Part shown: piece by piece, positions 41,742 through 50,265 of the stretch
Position numbering within the stretch: position 1 is the first letter of the stretch
How the letters are laid out: each line of letters opens with the position of its first letter
Source: RGIG6353 sp964650465
Lineage (GTDB): Bacteria > Bacillota > Clostridia > Oscillospirales > SIG627
Direction of reading: 5' to 3'
DNA: 64,000 nt
Assembly: GCA_964650465.1 (NCBI GenBank)
Contig: CAZYTA010000009.1
Location: forward strand, 1 to 64,000
Notes under the pieces: model-generated
Told to the model about the DNA's origin: nothing
Database searches by the model: none
The model's input: the letters and a program-made list of their open reading frames with translations, nothing else
Made by a program: the position numbers and the translations under genes

Positions 41742-42342
41742 TGCTTCCTCCAAGAGTAATATCGTCAAGCGGTTTGGTAAAAGCTTCAAGATAATTATTT
41801 ATAAAATACTTGGCTTCGGGAGAAGCAAGAGTGTTAAGCTGAGAACGGATAGTACGTTCTGCCGCAATAAACTCCTTATTACCTGCAGACAGTTCATTTA
41901 GGCATTTAATATATGCGCATATTTTATCAGCCGATTTCACTATAGTTTTTTCTTCAGAAGTCAGTGCAAAAAGTGTCTTATACTCCTCACTTATATCACA
42001 CGGCAAAAGCTCCAGCATTATATCCTCTGCAGCCTTTTCTATTTTCTTATATGCGTTTTTTATATCGGCATTGTAGTATTTTACGGGTGTCGGAAGGTCA
42101 CCTGTAAGTATCTCGCTCATATCGTGATACAAAGCAGCCGCTGCAATTTTATTACAATCGAAATTCCCCGAAAACCTTTTATTTCCTATCAGCGCAAGAA
42201 TGTGAGACACAAGCGCGACCTCACAGCAATGCTCACTGAGAGTTTCGTTGTATATATTTCGCATAAGCCCCCAGCGATTAATATCCTTTTGCCGAAATAA
42301 AAGTGCAAGGAATTCCCCTGTTCTATCCTGTCTATCCTTCAT
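41734..42342 (-). CDS. YfbR-family HD-domain 5'-deoxynucleotidase
   Basis: 202 residues from the ATG at 42342 (GGAGG 5 bases upstream). It matches YfbR-type 5'-nucleotidases: RWGLMRNIYNETLSEHCCEVA near 27 supplies the Arg and first His, ALYHDMSEILTGDLPTPVK near 75 the HD pair, and the helix KSADKICAYIKCL near 140 a further Asp. These cobalt or manganese-dependent enzymes dephosphorylate deoxynucleoside 5'-monophosphates. The pairing with a HAD phosphatase suggests a nucleotide clean-up pair. Confidence 0.9.
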   Translation of the reverse strand: MKDRQDRTGEFLALLFRQKDINRWGLMRNIYNETLSEHCCEVALVSHILALIGNKRFSGNFDCNKIAAAALYHDMSEILTGDLPTPVKYYNADIKNAYKKIEKAAEDIMLELLPCDISEEYKTLFALTSEEKTIVKSADKICAYIKCLNELSAGNKEFIAAERTIRSQLNTLASPEAKYFINNYLEAFTKPLDDITLGGSNE

Positions 42343-42411
42343 TTTGTCCTCCGTATTAATTCGAATCCTGCAAGGCATTATACCACAAAAGTTTAATATT
42401 TACAAGGGTTA

Positions 42412-42440
42412 TTGTTTTTTTGTTGACTTTGTAGTATAAT
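42412..42440 (+). promoter_or_regulatory. Promoter for the YgiQ-family gene
   Basis: TTGTTT (42412-42417), 17 bases, consensus TATAAT (42435-42440), 32 bases before the ATG. A TTGACT at 42424 is too close to the -10 box to be the -35. Confidence 0.7.
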
Positions 42441-42472
42441 ACAGCTAACAAAGAACTTAAGGGGGGCAAAAA

Positions 42473-44197
42473 ATGTTTTTACCGATTAACAGAAAAGAAA
42501 TGGAAGAACGCGGCTGGGAACAACCTGATTTTGTCTTTGTGTCGGGCGATGCATATGTTGACCATTCCAGCTTTGCTCCCGCAATAATTTCAAGAGTTTT
42601 GGAAAGCCACGGCTACAGAGTTGCAATTCTCGCTCAGCCCGACTGGAAAAATGCCGAAAGCTTTAAAGAATTCGGTAAACCGAGACTTGGCTTTCTGGTA
42701 TGCTCGGGAAATATAGATTCAATGGTTGCGCACTACACCTCAGCAAAGAAAAAAAGAAACTATGACTATTATTCACCCGGCGGAAAAATAGGAAAAAGAC
42801 CTGACAGAGCAGTAATCGTGTATTCAAATAAAATACGAGAAGCATACGGAGATGTTCCCATCATTCTGGGAGGCATTGAGGCATCATTGAGGCGCTTTGC
42901 GCACTACGATTATTGGGATAACAAGGTGCGCAACAGTGTACTTGTTGATTCAGGTGCTGATATTCTCATATACGGAATGGGAGAAAAAGCCTCTGTTGAA
43001 ATAGCAAGGCTTTTGGACAAAGGAGTACCTGTAAAAAAAATAAAAAGCATACGCGGTACCTGTGTTATGTGCGACCGAGACTACACACCGAAGGGTGAGA
43101 GTCAATTTATCGGTGAAATCGAGGCAATCAAGGCAGACAAATTATTGTATGCGGAAGTTTTTGCCACGCAGTATAAAAACTGTGACAGCATTACCGGTAT
43201 TACCTTGACAGAAGGCTACGGAGGAAAACTTCTTGTTCAGAATCCTCCTCAACCTCCACTTGAAAGAAAAGAGCTTGACAAGGTATTCGGGCTTGATTAT
43301 ATGAGGGATTATCATCCCATTTACAAAAGTGACGGCGGCATTCCCGCAATTGGTGAAGTAAAATTCTCCATCACACATAACCGAGGTTGCTTTGGTGCCT
43401 GTTCGTTTTGTGCTATCGCATTTCATCAGGGAAGGTCGGTACGCTCAAGGTCTGTTGAATCCTGTGTCGAAGAAGCAAAAAAACTGACTTCCCTACCCGA
43501 TTTCAAGGGATACATCCACGATGTTGGAGGACCTACCGCAAACTTTCGTTTTCCTGCGTGTGAAAAGCAGTTAAAAAGCGGAGTGTGTACATCAAAGCGC
43601 TGTCTTTCACCAAAGCCCTGCAAAAATCTGATTGTAGACCACAGCGAATATGTAGAGCTTCTGAAGAAAATCGAAAGTGTGGATAAGGTCAAAAAGGTGT
43701 TTATACGCTCCGGAATACGTTTCGACTATGTTATGTATGACAATGACGATACTTTCTTCAAAAAGCTGGTAAAAGACCATGTAAGCGGACAGTTGAGGGT
43801 GGCGCCCGAGCATAATTCAAACAACGTTCTCAAGCTGATGGGTAAACCGGATATAGGTGTATATAACAGCTTTTGCAATAAATATTACGAGCTGTCAAAG
43901 CAGTACGGAAAAGACCAGTATGTTGTACCCTATCTCATGTCAAGCCATCCCGGTGCAACTATGGATGATGCATTAAAGCTGTCAAGGTATATAGAAGAAC
44001 AGCACTTGCCATCCGAGCAGGTACAGGATTTTTACCCCACTCCGTCCACTGCATCTACCAGTATGTACTATACGGGAATCAATCCGTTTACAAAAGAAAA
44101 GGTTTATACCGCAACCAATTATAAAGAAAAACAAACTCAAAGAGCCTTGCTGCAGCCAAAGAATAACAGGGCAAAAAAATATCCTCGCCGTAAATAA
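42473..44197 (+). CDS. YgiQ-family radical SAM protein
   Basis: A 574-residue radical SAM enzyme of the YgiQ/UPF0313 family. AAGGGGGG precedes the ATG. The N-terminal region (FVSGDAYVDHSSFAPAIISRVLE) is a B12-binding-like fold without the usual His; IILGGIEASLRRFAHYDYWD follows near 125. The cluster motif CFGACSFC lies near residues 305-312 (CxxxCxxC), and a Cys-rich insert with CTSKRCLSPKPC near 370 could hold extra metal. The C-terminal VQDFYPTPSTASTSMYYTG is characteristic. The reaction catalysed is unknown. Confidence 0.92.
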   Translation: MFLPINRKEMEERGWEQPDFVFVSGDAYVDHSSFAPAIISRVLESHGYRVAILAQPDWKNAESFKEFGKPRLGFLVCSGNIDSMVAHYTSAKKKRNYDYYSPGGKIGKRPDRAVIVYSNKIREAYGDVPIILGGIEASLRRFAHYDYWDNKVRNSVLVDSGADILIYGMGEKASVEIARLLDKGVPVKKIKSIRGTCVMCDRDYTPKGESQFIGEIEAIKADKLLYAEVFATQYKNCDSITGITLTEGYGGKLLVQNPPQPPLERKELDKVFGLDYMRDYHPIYKSDGGIPAIGEVKFSITHNRGCFGACSFCAIAFHQGRSVRSRSVESCVEEAKKLTSLPDFKGYIHDVGGPTANFRFPACEKQLKSGVCTSKRCLSPKPCKNLIVDHSEYVELLKKIESVDKVKKVFIRSGIRFDYVMYDNDDTFFKKLVKDHVSGQLRVAPEHNSNNVLKLMGKPDIGVYNSFCNKYYELSKQYGKDQYVVPYLMSSHPGATMDDALKLSRYIEEQHLPSEQVQDFYPTPSTASTSMYYTGINPFTKEKVYTATNYKEKQTQRALLQPKNNRAKKYPRRK

Positions 44198-44213
44198 AGG
44201 CGAGGATATTTTA
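44177..44213. terminator. Bidirectional intrinsic terminator
   Basis: AAATATCCTCGCC pairs with GGCGAGGATATTT across a 9-base loop holding the YgiQ stop. The plus side is followed by TTTTAC and the minus side by a T7 run, serving both the YgiQ gene and the convergent 44221 gene. Confidence 0.88.
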
Positions 44214-44220
44214 CATATTT

Positions 44221-45876
44221 TTAATTTGCAAAATATTCTATCGGGTCGGAAATTTCCGATGAATCCGATGAACGAGGTTCAATTATGAAATTGTAAGGGT
44301 TAAGAAATACACCGTCTATGCAGATTCCGAAAAATCCTTCTGTTGAAGCAACCGCAAATCCCGAGGGGTCCGCATTGGCAATAACAGCTCCCTGCTCGAT
44401 GGAGTCACCGACTTTGTAATTGAGTGAGTCCAGATGTCCGTAAACAGACTTGAAGCCGAAGCCGTGTTCAATTACAACCGTATTACCGTACAGCGCAGTA
44501 CTTCCGGAAAAAGCTACTGTACCCTTGGCAACCGAACGTACAGGCATAACCTGAGCGGCTACTGCCTTTACATAATGTATGCCAAGACTTCTTTCTGAAA
44601 TTTCGGTACCGTTGACTTTCTGCTTTGAGCCGTAGGACGGTGATGATACCCAATACTGCTCTTCTCCGTTCACAAACTTCTGTATCGGTACAAGGAGTCC
44701 GTCTGTCCAATAAGCTTCTCCCAAAATGATACTGAATGCAGATGATATCTCTTCTTTAAACAATGCCTGTGCGTTATTATATTCTTCCCAACTCTCTGAT
44801 GAAACAAAGCCGACGTTTACCATTCCAAAATCTTTTTCTTTTACAGTAAACGGTATGGAAAGAGATGTCTTATCCGATTTGACACTCACCCTGTATTCGC
44901 CTGATGCCGCCGTCATGGGTATGGGAATTATAATAAGCTTTCCGTCTCCGATTGAATGCGCATTAACCGCTCCCGACAGTGTAGTTGTGATTTCAAGCTG
45001 TTCGTTTTCGGCATTAAAAAGCTTTATATATAATGCTTCTCCCGAGCTTACAGTCTCGCTGCTGAGTGTGTATGTTGCTTTTACATCATAATCAAACAAA
45101 AAATCGTATGTAGCTTCACCGTGATAATAATTGCTGGATTCTTCGTACCACTCTGCGTTAATTACGGCTCTGAGCTGAGCTTCGGCGTTATTGGAAAACT
45201 CTGTAACGCTGTCCAGCATTCCGTCATATATCAGCTCATCGCCGTCATATATCTTTATATCAAACCAGTCAGGAGATATATCAAAATCAAATTCAAAGCC
45301 GTCACCCGATGTAACACATATGTCGGTTTGTGTTGAAGAATCACCGTTCACCGAAACTTGTGAATAACTGCCGTCGGACAGCAGATAAAACCACGAAGCA
45401 CTTGCGGAGGGCAATGTAGTTGTAACTCCGTTTGAAGTAAAGCTCAAAGTCGGAACTTCGCTGTTTTTATAGACATCGGTGATAGCATTAAGTGTAAGAA
45501 AACGTTTGGCATATTCCTTGTCTATTCTGTACCAATTGCCTTTCTCGTCATATGCAAGACAGTTTTTAGAATCGGCACTTAAGCAAAGATAGTATGTATC
45601 GTCGCCCTTTACACGGGAAAACACCAACTGATACAGCGAATACACATCCGAATCAAATTGTTGAGCATCAATAGATACTATATTCTTATGAAACTCAACG
45701 TAAAGCGCCTTGTCTTCCTCAGAGGTATATTCTGTACTCGTTCCGTCGGGACAGACGAATGTTACGGATGTAACATTTGAGACAGTAAAAATATCTCCCG
45801 TAACCGATAAAAGCCACACACCTGCAACTATTGCAGGCAAAAAAAGTATTAATACAAATATAAGTTTTTTATTCAT
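44221..45876 (-). CDS. Membrane-anchored protein with degenerate LytM (M23) domain
   Basis: 551 residues: a membrane anchor at about 4-26, a long beta-rich extracytoplasmic region (30-440), and a C-terminal LytM-like fold (AKGTVAFSGSTALYGNTVVIEHGFGFKSVYGHL and VGDSIEQGAVIANA, pieces near 455-520). Active M23 peptidases have an H-x3-D and an H-x-H; here only the YGHLDS histidine remains, and the segment normally containing HLHFE reads FFGICIDG. The domain is therefore predicted to be inactive, like SpoIIQ or other scaffolding LytM proteins. It directly abuts the LexA-like gene (one-base overlap). Confidence 0.82.
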   Translation of the reverse strand: MNKKLIFVLILFLPAIVAGVWLLSVTGDIFTVSNVTSVTFVCPDGTSTEYTSEEDKALYVEFHKNIVSIDAQQFDSDVYSLYQLVFSRVKGDDTYYLCLSADSKNCLAYDEKGNWYRIDKEYAKRFLTLNAITDVYKNSEVPTLSFTSNGVTTTLPSASASWFYLLSDGSYSQVSVNGDSSTQTDICVTSGDGFEFDFDISPDWFDIKIYDGDELIYDGMLDSVTEFSNNAEAQLRAVINAEWYEESSNYYHGEATYDFLFDYDVKATYTLSSETVSSGEALYIKLFNAENEQLEITTTLSGAVNAHSIGDGKLIIIPIPMTAASGEYRVSVKSDKTSLSIPFTVKEKDFGMVNVGFVSSESWEEYNNAQALFKEEISSAFSIILGEAYWTDGLLVPIQKFVNGEEQYWVSSPSYGSKQKVNGTEISERSLGIHYVKAVAAQVMPVRSVAKGTVAFSGSTALYGNTVVIEHGFGFKSVYGHLDSLNYKVGDSIEQGAVIANADPSGFAVASTEGFFGICIDGVFLNPYNFIIEPRSSDSSEISDPIEYFAN

Positions 45877-46586
45877 TACAGTATAACTCTTCCTACTACT
45901 CTTAAGTCATCACTATCCAAAATTTCAATGGGTTCATACTTTGCATTTAAAGAAACAAGGGTACAAGCACCGTTGGTGTATTCAAGCTTTTTGCATACAC
46001 TCTCTCCGTTGAGAAGAAAGATACCTATATCACCGGGTTCAAGAACCTCTTGCTTTTTAACCCATACAACAGATGCATCTGCAATTACAGGCTCCATACT
46101 GTCACCGCTTATTCTGATGCCGAAATTCGCCTCATCGGGTGCATCGGCACTCTTTACAAGCGAATAGTCGTCAGCAAGAATCGACAGCGGTTCACCTGCT
46201 GCCGCAGGAGCCATATAAATGGGTATTTTCCGAACGGTTTCTCGTTGCTGCTTCTGCTTTGTCCTTGAAACCTCGTATCCCACCATGGCATTTATTGCAT
46301 TCCTTCCGCGCTCGTCTATGGACCTGTAATTTTCAATTAGGACCAGTTCTGATTCGGTGAGCTCGGTTTTTTTGTTACTTCTTGACACATCGTCAAAAAC
46401 AAGCTCTTCTACAGCGACATCAAGATATTCTGCGATTTTGTATATAGTTGCAAGTCTGGCGGCATCGGAATCTCTTTTCAGCATACTGTCAAGAGTAGTA
46501 TAAGGAATTCCCGCAGCCTTTGCCAATTGTGCCTTTGTTTTCTTTTTTTCCTTTAAAAGTTTAACTACTTTCTTATTAAAGCTCAT
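45876..46586 (-). CDS. LexA-like XRE/S24 transcriptional repressor
   Basis: 236 residues: an XRE-type helix-turn-helix at about 5-65 (KKTKAQLAKAAGIPYTTLDSML) and a C-terminal S24 self-cleavage domain. The cleavage dipeptide is A130-G131 in PAAAGEPLS, the catalytic Ser is S163 in GDSMEP, and the Lys is K199 or K200 in ESVCKKLEY, with spacing close to LexA. This is therefore a RecA-responsive-type repressor with a Cro-like DNA-binding domain, different from the winged LexA. uvrC lies upstream. No prophage genes are nearby, so it is more likely a chromosomal stress regulator. Confidence 0.88.
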   Translation of the reverse strand: MSFNKKVVKLLKEKKKTKAQLAKAAGIPYTTLDSMLKRDSDAARLATIYKIAEYLDVAVEELVFDDVSRSNKKTELTESELVLIENYRSIDERGRNAINAMVGYEVSRTKQKQQRETVRKIPIYMAPAAAGEPLSILADDYSLVKSADAPDEANFGIRISGDSMEPVIADASVVWVKKQEVLEPGDIGIFLLNGESVCKKLEYTNGACTLVSLNAKYEPIEILDSDDLRVVGRVIL

Positions 46587-46617
46587 TTTTACTGCCTTTC
46601 GTCACGTTCTCTAAACA

Positions 46618-46646
46618 ATAATAGCATATAAAAGCTGAAAAGTAAA
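46618..46646 (-). promoter_or_regulatory. Promoter for the LexA-like repressor gene
   Basis: Minus strand TTTACT (46646-46641), 17 bases, TATTAT (46623-46618), 32 bases before the start codon, in the 106-base gap after uvrC. Confidence 0.6.
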
Positions 46647-46692
46647 GCAAAATTATGAATTTGCGTAATTTTTTGTGCATTATTACTCAAAA

Positions 46693-48561
46693 TCAATTAT
46701 TTTCGTTGTCAACTTCAAAGTGCTTTATGATTTCTTTTGCGTCTTTTTCGGAAATTCCTTTAACAGCCGACAATTCATCAACATTTGCAGACTTAATATT
46801 TTTTATACTTTTGAAATGCGACATGAGTGCTTTTGCTTTTTTGGGACCTATGCCCTTTATGCTTTCTATTGACAAATGAGTAACTGTCTTTCTTCTCTTT
46901 TTATCCATTGAAGTGAAGGTAAACCTGTGTATTTCCTCCTGTATGCCGTATATGAAATTGAATATCCGCTGATTATGAGCTATTGAAATCTCATTTTCGC
47001 CGTCTGTAAGAGTGCGTGTTTTATGGTGCTCATCTTTTATCATTCCAAACAAAGGAATACTCAAGTCATATTTATTCAGGACTTCACGCACGGTAGAAAC
47101 ATGACCTACGCCTCCGTCGAGTAAAATCAAATCAGGCAGTGCCCAGTTATCGGAAAATCCCTTTTCGCTGATTTCGGCAAAATATCTGTTAAACCTTCTG
47201 TCTAAAGCTTCTGCCATCGACATATAATCGTTTGCGACCGTGCTCCTGATATTAAAAAGCTTATACGCCTTTTTGCAGAACCTACCGTTTTTAACACAAA
47301 TCATTCCTGCCGTAGTGTGCTGTTCGGCAGAGTTCGATATATCATACGCTTCAATAAGCTCCGGAACAACCTCAAGCCCCAGCAGAATTGCCAGCTCAGC
47401 CAGTTTTTCATCAGCCTTCTCTTCGATATGGCGTTGATGCAGCGAATATTCTCTTGCGTTTTCCGAGGACATTAAAACTGCTCGTTTCATTTCTCCTTTT
47501 TCCGGATAAATGAATTTTACTTTCTTTTCGAACACATCTGTCAAATACTGCCTTACTCCTTCTACCGCTTCGTTATTCATTTCACGAGGCAAGAGAAGCT
47601 CTTTGGGAACATATTCCCTCTTGGTATAATACTCGGTCAGAAAATGCGAAAATGTATCAGCATCAAAAATCTCATCTCCCGAGAAAACAAACCTTTCGTT
47701 ATCTATTATTCTGCCTTCTCTTACAATGGTTACAGCAATACATGAAGATAATTCGTCTGAAAATATTCCGAACACATCTCTTTCCACTCTGTCTTCGAAC
47801 ACAATTTTTTGCTGTTGTCTGAGATTTTTTATAGAGTTAATAAGATTTCTGTAAACAGCCGCTTCCTCAAAATTCAGCTTGTCTGCCGCATCCATCATTT
47901 TGGCTTCGGTTTCTTTTATTATCTCTTCGTAATCCGAGCGCAAAAACGATATGACATTCTTTATTGTTTCCGCATACTCTGTCTCGCTTATACCACCTTG
48001 GCAGAGACCGCTGCATTTGTTGATATGATAATTGAGGCAAGGACGCTTCTTACCGAAATCTTCAGGGAATTTTTGCTTGCAGGCAGGAAGTTTAAAAAGT
48101 TTGTTCACTGTATCGATAATGCTGTAAACCGCCGAAGATGATGAGTATGGACCGAAATACTTATCGTTTTTTGTTCTGTTTGCCTGTAAAGACCGTACCA
48201 TGGTAAGTCTCGGGTACTTTTCGGAGGTGGAGAGCTTTATATACGGATAGCTTTTGTCATCCTTAAGTCTTATATTGAATTTAGGGGAAAACAGCTTTAT
48301 CAGCTCATTTTCAAGCACCAAAGCTTCGGTTTCGGTGTCAGTAAAAACACACTCAAAGTCATTTACCCTTTCAACCATTTTCAATGTTTTTGGGGTATGG
48401 GCTTCTAAGTTCTGAAAGTATTGAGACACACGGTTTTTCAAAGCCTTGGATTTTCCCACATAGATTACTTTTCCGCTCTTGTCGAGCATTTTGTAAACAC
48501 CCGGAGTTGCAGGTAGAAGTCTTGCTTTGTTAAGCAAGTTAATTATCTTTTCGTTTTCCAA
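46693..48561 (-). CDS. uvrC: Excinuclease ABC subunit C
   Basis: UvrC makes both incisions in nucleotide excision repair. The 622-residue protein has the N-terminal GIY-YIG domain (LPATPGVYKMLDKSGKVIYVGKSKALKNRV, residues about 17-46), a UVR motif near 205 (KMMDAADKLNFEEAAVYRNLI), the RNase H-like domain with LILLDGGVGHVS near 480, and C-terminal helix-hairpin-helix repeats (IKGIGPKKAKALM, VKGISEKDAKEII). The TTG start at 48561 follows GGAGG by 6 bases; a closer ATG is out of frame. The leader has a hairpin plus T run (see 48574-48710). Confidence 0.96.
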   Translation of the reverse strand: MENEKIINLLNKARLLPATPGVYKMLDKSGKVIYVGKSKALKNRVSQYFQNLEAHTPKTLKMVERVNDFECVFTDTETEALVLENELIKLFSPKFNIRLKDDKSYPYIKLSTSEKYPRLTMVRSLQANRTKNDKYFGPYSSSSAVYSIIDTVNKLFKLPACKQKFPEDFGKKRPCLNYHINKCSGLCQGGISETEYAETIKNVISFLRSDYEEIIKETEAKMMDAADKLNFEEAAVYRNLINSIKNLRQQQKIVFEDRVERDVFGIFSDELSSCIAVTIVREGRIIDNERFVFSGDEIFDADTFSHFLTEYYTKREYVPKELLLPREMNNEAVEGVRQYLTDVFEKKVKFIYPEKGEMKRAVLMSSENAREYSLHQRHIEEKADEKLAELAILLGLEVVPELIEAYDISNSAEQHTTAGMICVKNGRFCKKAYKLFNIRSTVANDYMSMAEALDRRFNRYFAEISEKGFSDNWALPDLILLDGGVGHVSTVREVLNKYDLSIPLFGMIKDEHHKTRTLTDGENEISIAHNQRIFNFIYGIQEEIHRFTFTSMDKKRRKTVTHLSIESIKGIGPKKAKALMSHFKSIKNIKSANVDELSAVKGISEKDAKEIIKHFEVDNENN

Positions 48562-48573
48562 TTCATGCCTCCG

Positions 48574-48710
48574 TAAAAAAGCGGTCAGTGACCGCTGACA
48601 TTGCTCGCCTATCGTAACCTATATATGCATCCAAACAAGGTAAAACGGCGAGATTAATTCAATGCAATTTCCTTGTAGACAAAAAAGTGGCGAGCCGCCG
48701 ACGAGAAATT
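48574..48710. repeat. Dispersed GGCGAG/CTCGCC element, fullest copy C
   Basis: Read on the minus strand this copy has a GGCGgctCGCC palindrome (about 48690-48700), the 45-base block shared exactly with 15384-15428, CTCGCC (48647-48652), GGCGAG (about 48604-48609) and a final AGCGGTCAcTGACCGCT hairpin followed by TTTTTT (48568-48590). The hairpin with T run is an intrinsic-terminator shape 12 bases before the uvrC ribosome binding site. Confidence 0.85.
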
Positions 48711-48721
48711 TTCCGCAGAAA

Positions 48722-48756
48722 TAAAACTACCGCTGTTCACCTCGGTGAACAGCGGT
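48722..48756 (-). terminator. Intrinsic terminator of ptsH
   Basis: Perfect 12-13-bp stem ACCGCTGTTCACC/GGTGAACAGCGGT with a CTCG-type tight loop, followed on the minus strand by AGTTTTATTT, directly after the ptsH stop. Confidence 0.9.
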
Positions 48757-48760
48757 GCTG

Positions 48761-49024
48761 TTAATCAATAAAGCCCTTAAGAATAAGAGTTGAAAGTCCG
48801 TCTATTGCATCTGTCTCATCAATGCCGTCAGCAATAAGCTTTACCTCTGAACCTTTAACAATTCCCAAAGAAAGAACACCGAGCAGACTCTTTGCATTCG
48901 CACGTCTGTCGCCGCGCTCTACCCAAACAGATGATTTATAGGTATTGGCTTTTTGAATAAAATATGTGGCAGGTCTTGCGTGGAGACCGACACTGTTTGT
49001 TACCGTGACATCTTTTGAAATCAT
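48761..49024 (-). CDS. ptsH: Phosphocarrier protein HPr
   Basis: HPr carries phosphate from enzyme I to the PTS transporters, and when phosphorylated on Ser46 signals carbon catabolite repression. From the ATG at 49024 (AGGAG 7 bases upstream) it is 87 residues, with His15 in GLHARPAT and Ser46 in AKSLLGVLSLGI. Both regulatory residues are present, so it could act as HPr or in part as Crh. No ptsI or PTS transporter is adjacent; the gene has its own promoter and terminator. Confidence 0.94.
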   Translation of the reverse strand: MISKDVTVTNSVGLHARPATYFIQKANTYKSSVWVERGDRRANAKSLLGVLSLGIVKGSEVKLIADGIDETDAIDGLSTLILKGFID

Positions 49025-49068
49025 TTTACTGCTCCTAAAATTTATAATCAAAATAATCGCTTTTTGTA

Positions 49069-49097
49069 ATTATAACAAAAAATTTTGCGAAAATCAA
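49069..49097 (-). promoter_or_regulatory. Promoter for ptsH
   Basis: Minus strand TTGATT (49097-49092), 17 bases, consensus TATAAT (49074-49069), 45 bases before the ATG. No cre site was evident. Confidence 0.75.
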
Positions 49098-49187
49098 TAG
49101 AATATTTTACCAAAACAAAACTATTATGAATTTTAAACATTTTTTCGAAGCAAAACCAAATGTTTTTATTGATATTCACCAAGCTTT

Positions 49188-49676
49188 TTAAGCATTTTCC
49201 GCCTTTTTATAGGCATCTGTAACCTCAAAACTGAATGCTACTTTATCAGTATATGCCGAAATATACTTTCCTGATGCAATGAAATAATTTCCTCCGAGCA
49301 TACACCCTTCTTCTGTAACTCTTCCTGTACATTCAACTGTAAGGAATACATCTATTCTGTCGGGGATATAGGTTTTCTTGATTTCACCGCTGTCCAGAGC
49401 TATATATGTTTCTGCCGGACGAAAGGATTTTTCTACTATCTTGCCAAGTAACTTGTCATCGCTTTGTGCTCGGATTTCATCATCAAGACGGATAATATCG
49501 AAGGACTCCTTTTGAACATTGTTGATACGGAGAGAATAAACTATTGTTTCGTTTGAACGGATAGCCACAATACTTTCCTTGAGTCCGCTCCTCAGAGCTA
49601 TAGCCAAAACTGCCGCTAAAACAATAAGCAAAATCAAAAAATCTATGGCGTTAAATCTCACTTTTTTTATCTTCAT
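49188..49676 (-). CDS. DUF4330-like membrane-anchored protein
   Basis: 162 residues: a basic start (MKIKKVRFNAIDF), one membrane helix at about 11-29, and a beta-rich extracytoplasmic domain (DDEIRAQSDDKLLGKIVEK, VFLTVECTGRV). The N-terminal FNxxDxLIxLxVLAxV pattern is that of DUF4330 proteins. It overlaps the next gene upstream by 4 bases, and both look like paralogues. Function is unknown; the place next to O-antigen-ligase and murJ genes points to surface polysaccharide or wall assembly. Confidence 0.72.
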   Translation of the reverse strand: MKIKKVRFNAIDFLILLIVLAAVLAIALRSGLKESIVAIRSNETIVYSLRINNVQKESFDIIRLDDEIRAQSDDKLLGKIVEKSFRPAETYIALDSGEIKKTYIPDRIDVFLTVECTGRVTEEGCMLGGNYFIASGKYISAYTDKVAFSFEVTDAYKKAENA

Positions 49677-50254
49677 GCCGCAACTCCCTCCTTAGCAAGC
49701 TCATTGATTTTTATGCAGAAGCCCTCTCCCACAAATTCAGGTACTCTGAAATACACAAGCTGACCTACAACAAGCTCAAATGCATTAATCTTGTACCCTG
49801 TTTCGCTTTTCTTGAAGGTATCACGCACAGTTACCCGAACATTATAGTACTCGTATTCCTGTTCATCAAGAGACTGTGTGTTCTCCTCGCCTTCATCTGC
49901 TGAAACGGTACCGTTGTCTGCCCCATCAAGCGGAGGATAATACGAGATATACATTTCTCCTGTATCTGTATTCGTTGCAACATTATATGCAGGAGAAACA
50001 ACAACATCAATAATCTCGCCAATCTGCTGTTCTCTTACGGTTTCAACTACATTGTCTCCGATTTTTATGTTGTCAATATAGTCTCTGTGTACCGTTTTAA
50101 GCTCTACAACATACTCTAATTCAACCTCTGAGCTTGATGCAACGGTATTTCTTGCCGACATGTAATAATACATTACCACTCCTATAGCAATAACAACAAG
50201 AATTATCAATACATCAAAAATATTAAATCTGTATTTTTTTTCGTTTTTCGTCAT
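49673..50254 (-). CDS. DUF4330-like membrane-anchored protein
   Basis: 193 residues with the same design as its neighbour: KYRFNIFDVLIILVVIAIGVVMYYYM gives a short cytoplasmic start and a membrane helix at about 11-30, then a beta-rich outer domain with an acidic insert (EEGENTQSLDEQEYEYYN, near 128). It lies 12 bases after the O-antigen-ligase-like gene. The tandem pair suggests a hetero-oligomer accessory to a polysaccharide ligase; this is inference from position. Confidence 0.72.
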   Translation of the reverse strand: MTKNEKKYRFNIFDVLIILVVIAIGVVMYYYMSARNTVASSSEVELEYVVELKTVHRDYIDNIKIGDNVVETVREQQIGEIIDVVVSPAYNVATNTDTGEMYISYYPPLDGADNGTVSADEGEENTQSLDEQEYEYYNVRVTVRDTFKKSETGYKINAFELVVGQLVYFRVPEFVGEGFCIKINELAKEGVAA

Positions 50255-50265
50255 TTCAGTTTACC

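Noticed and set aside
42424..42440. TTGACT as -35 box for the YgiQ gene
   Set aside because: It lies only about 6 bases from TATAAT; the TTGTTT at 42412 has the correct 17-base spacing.
45876..46586. Prophage repressor marking an integrated phage
   Set aside because: No integrase, structural or replication phage gene lies within reach; neighbours are uvrC and an envelope protein.
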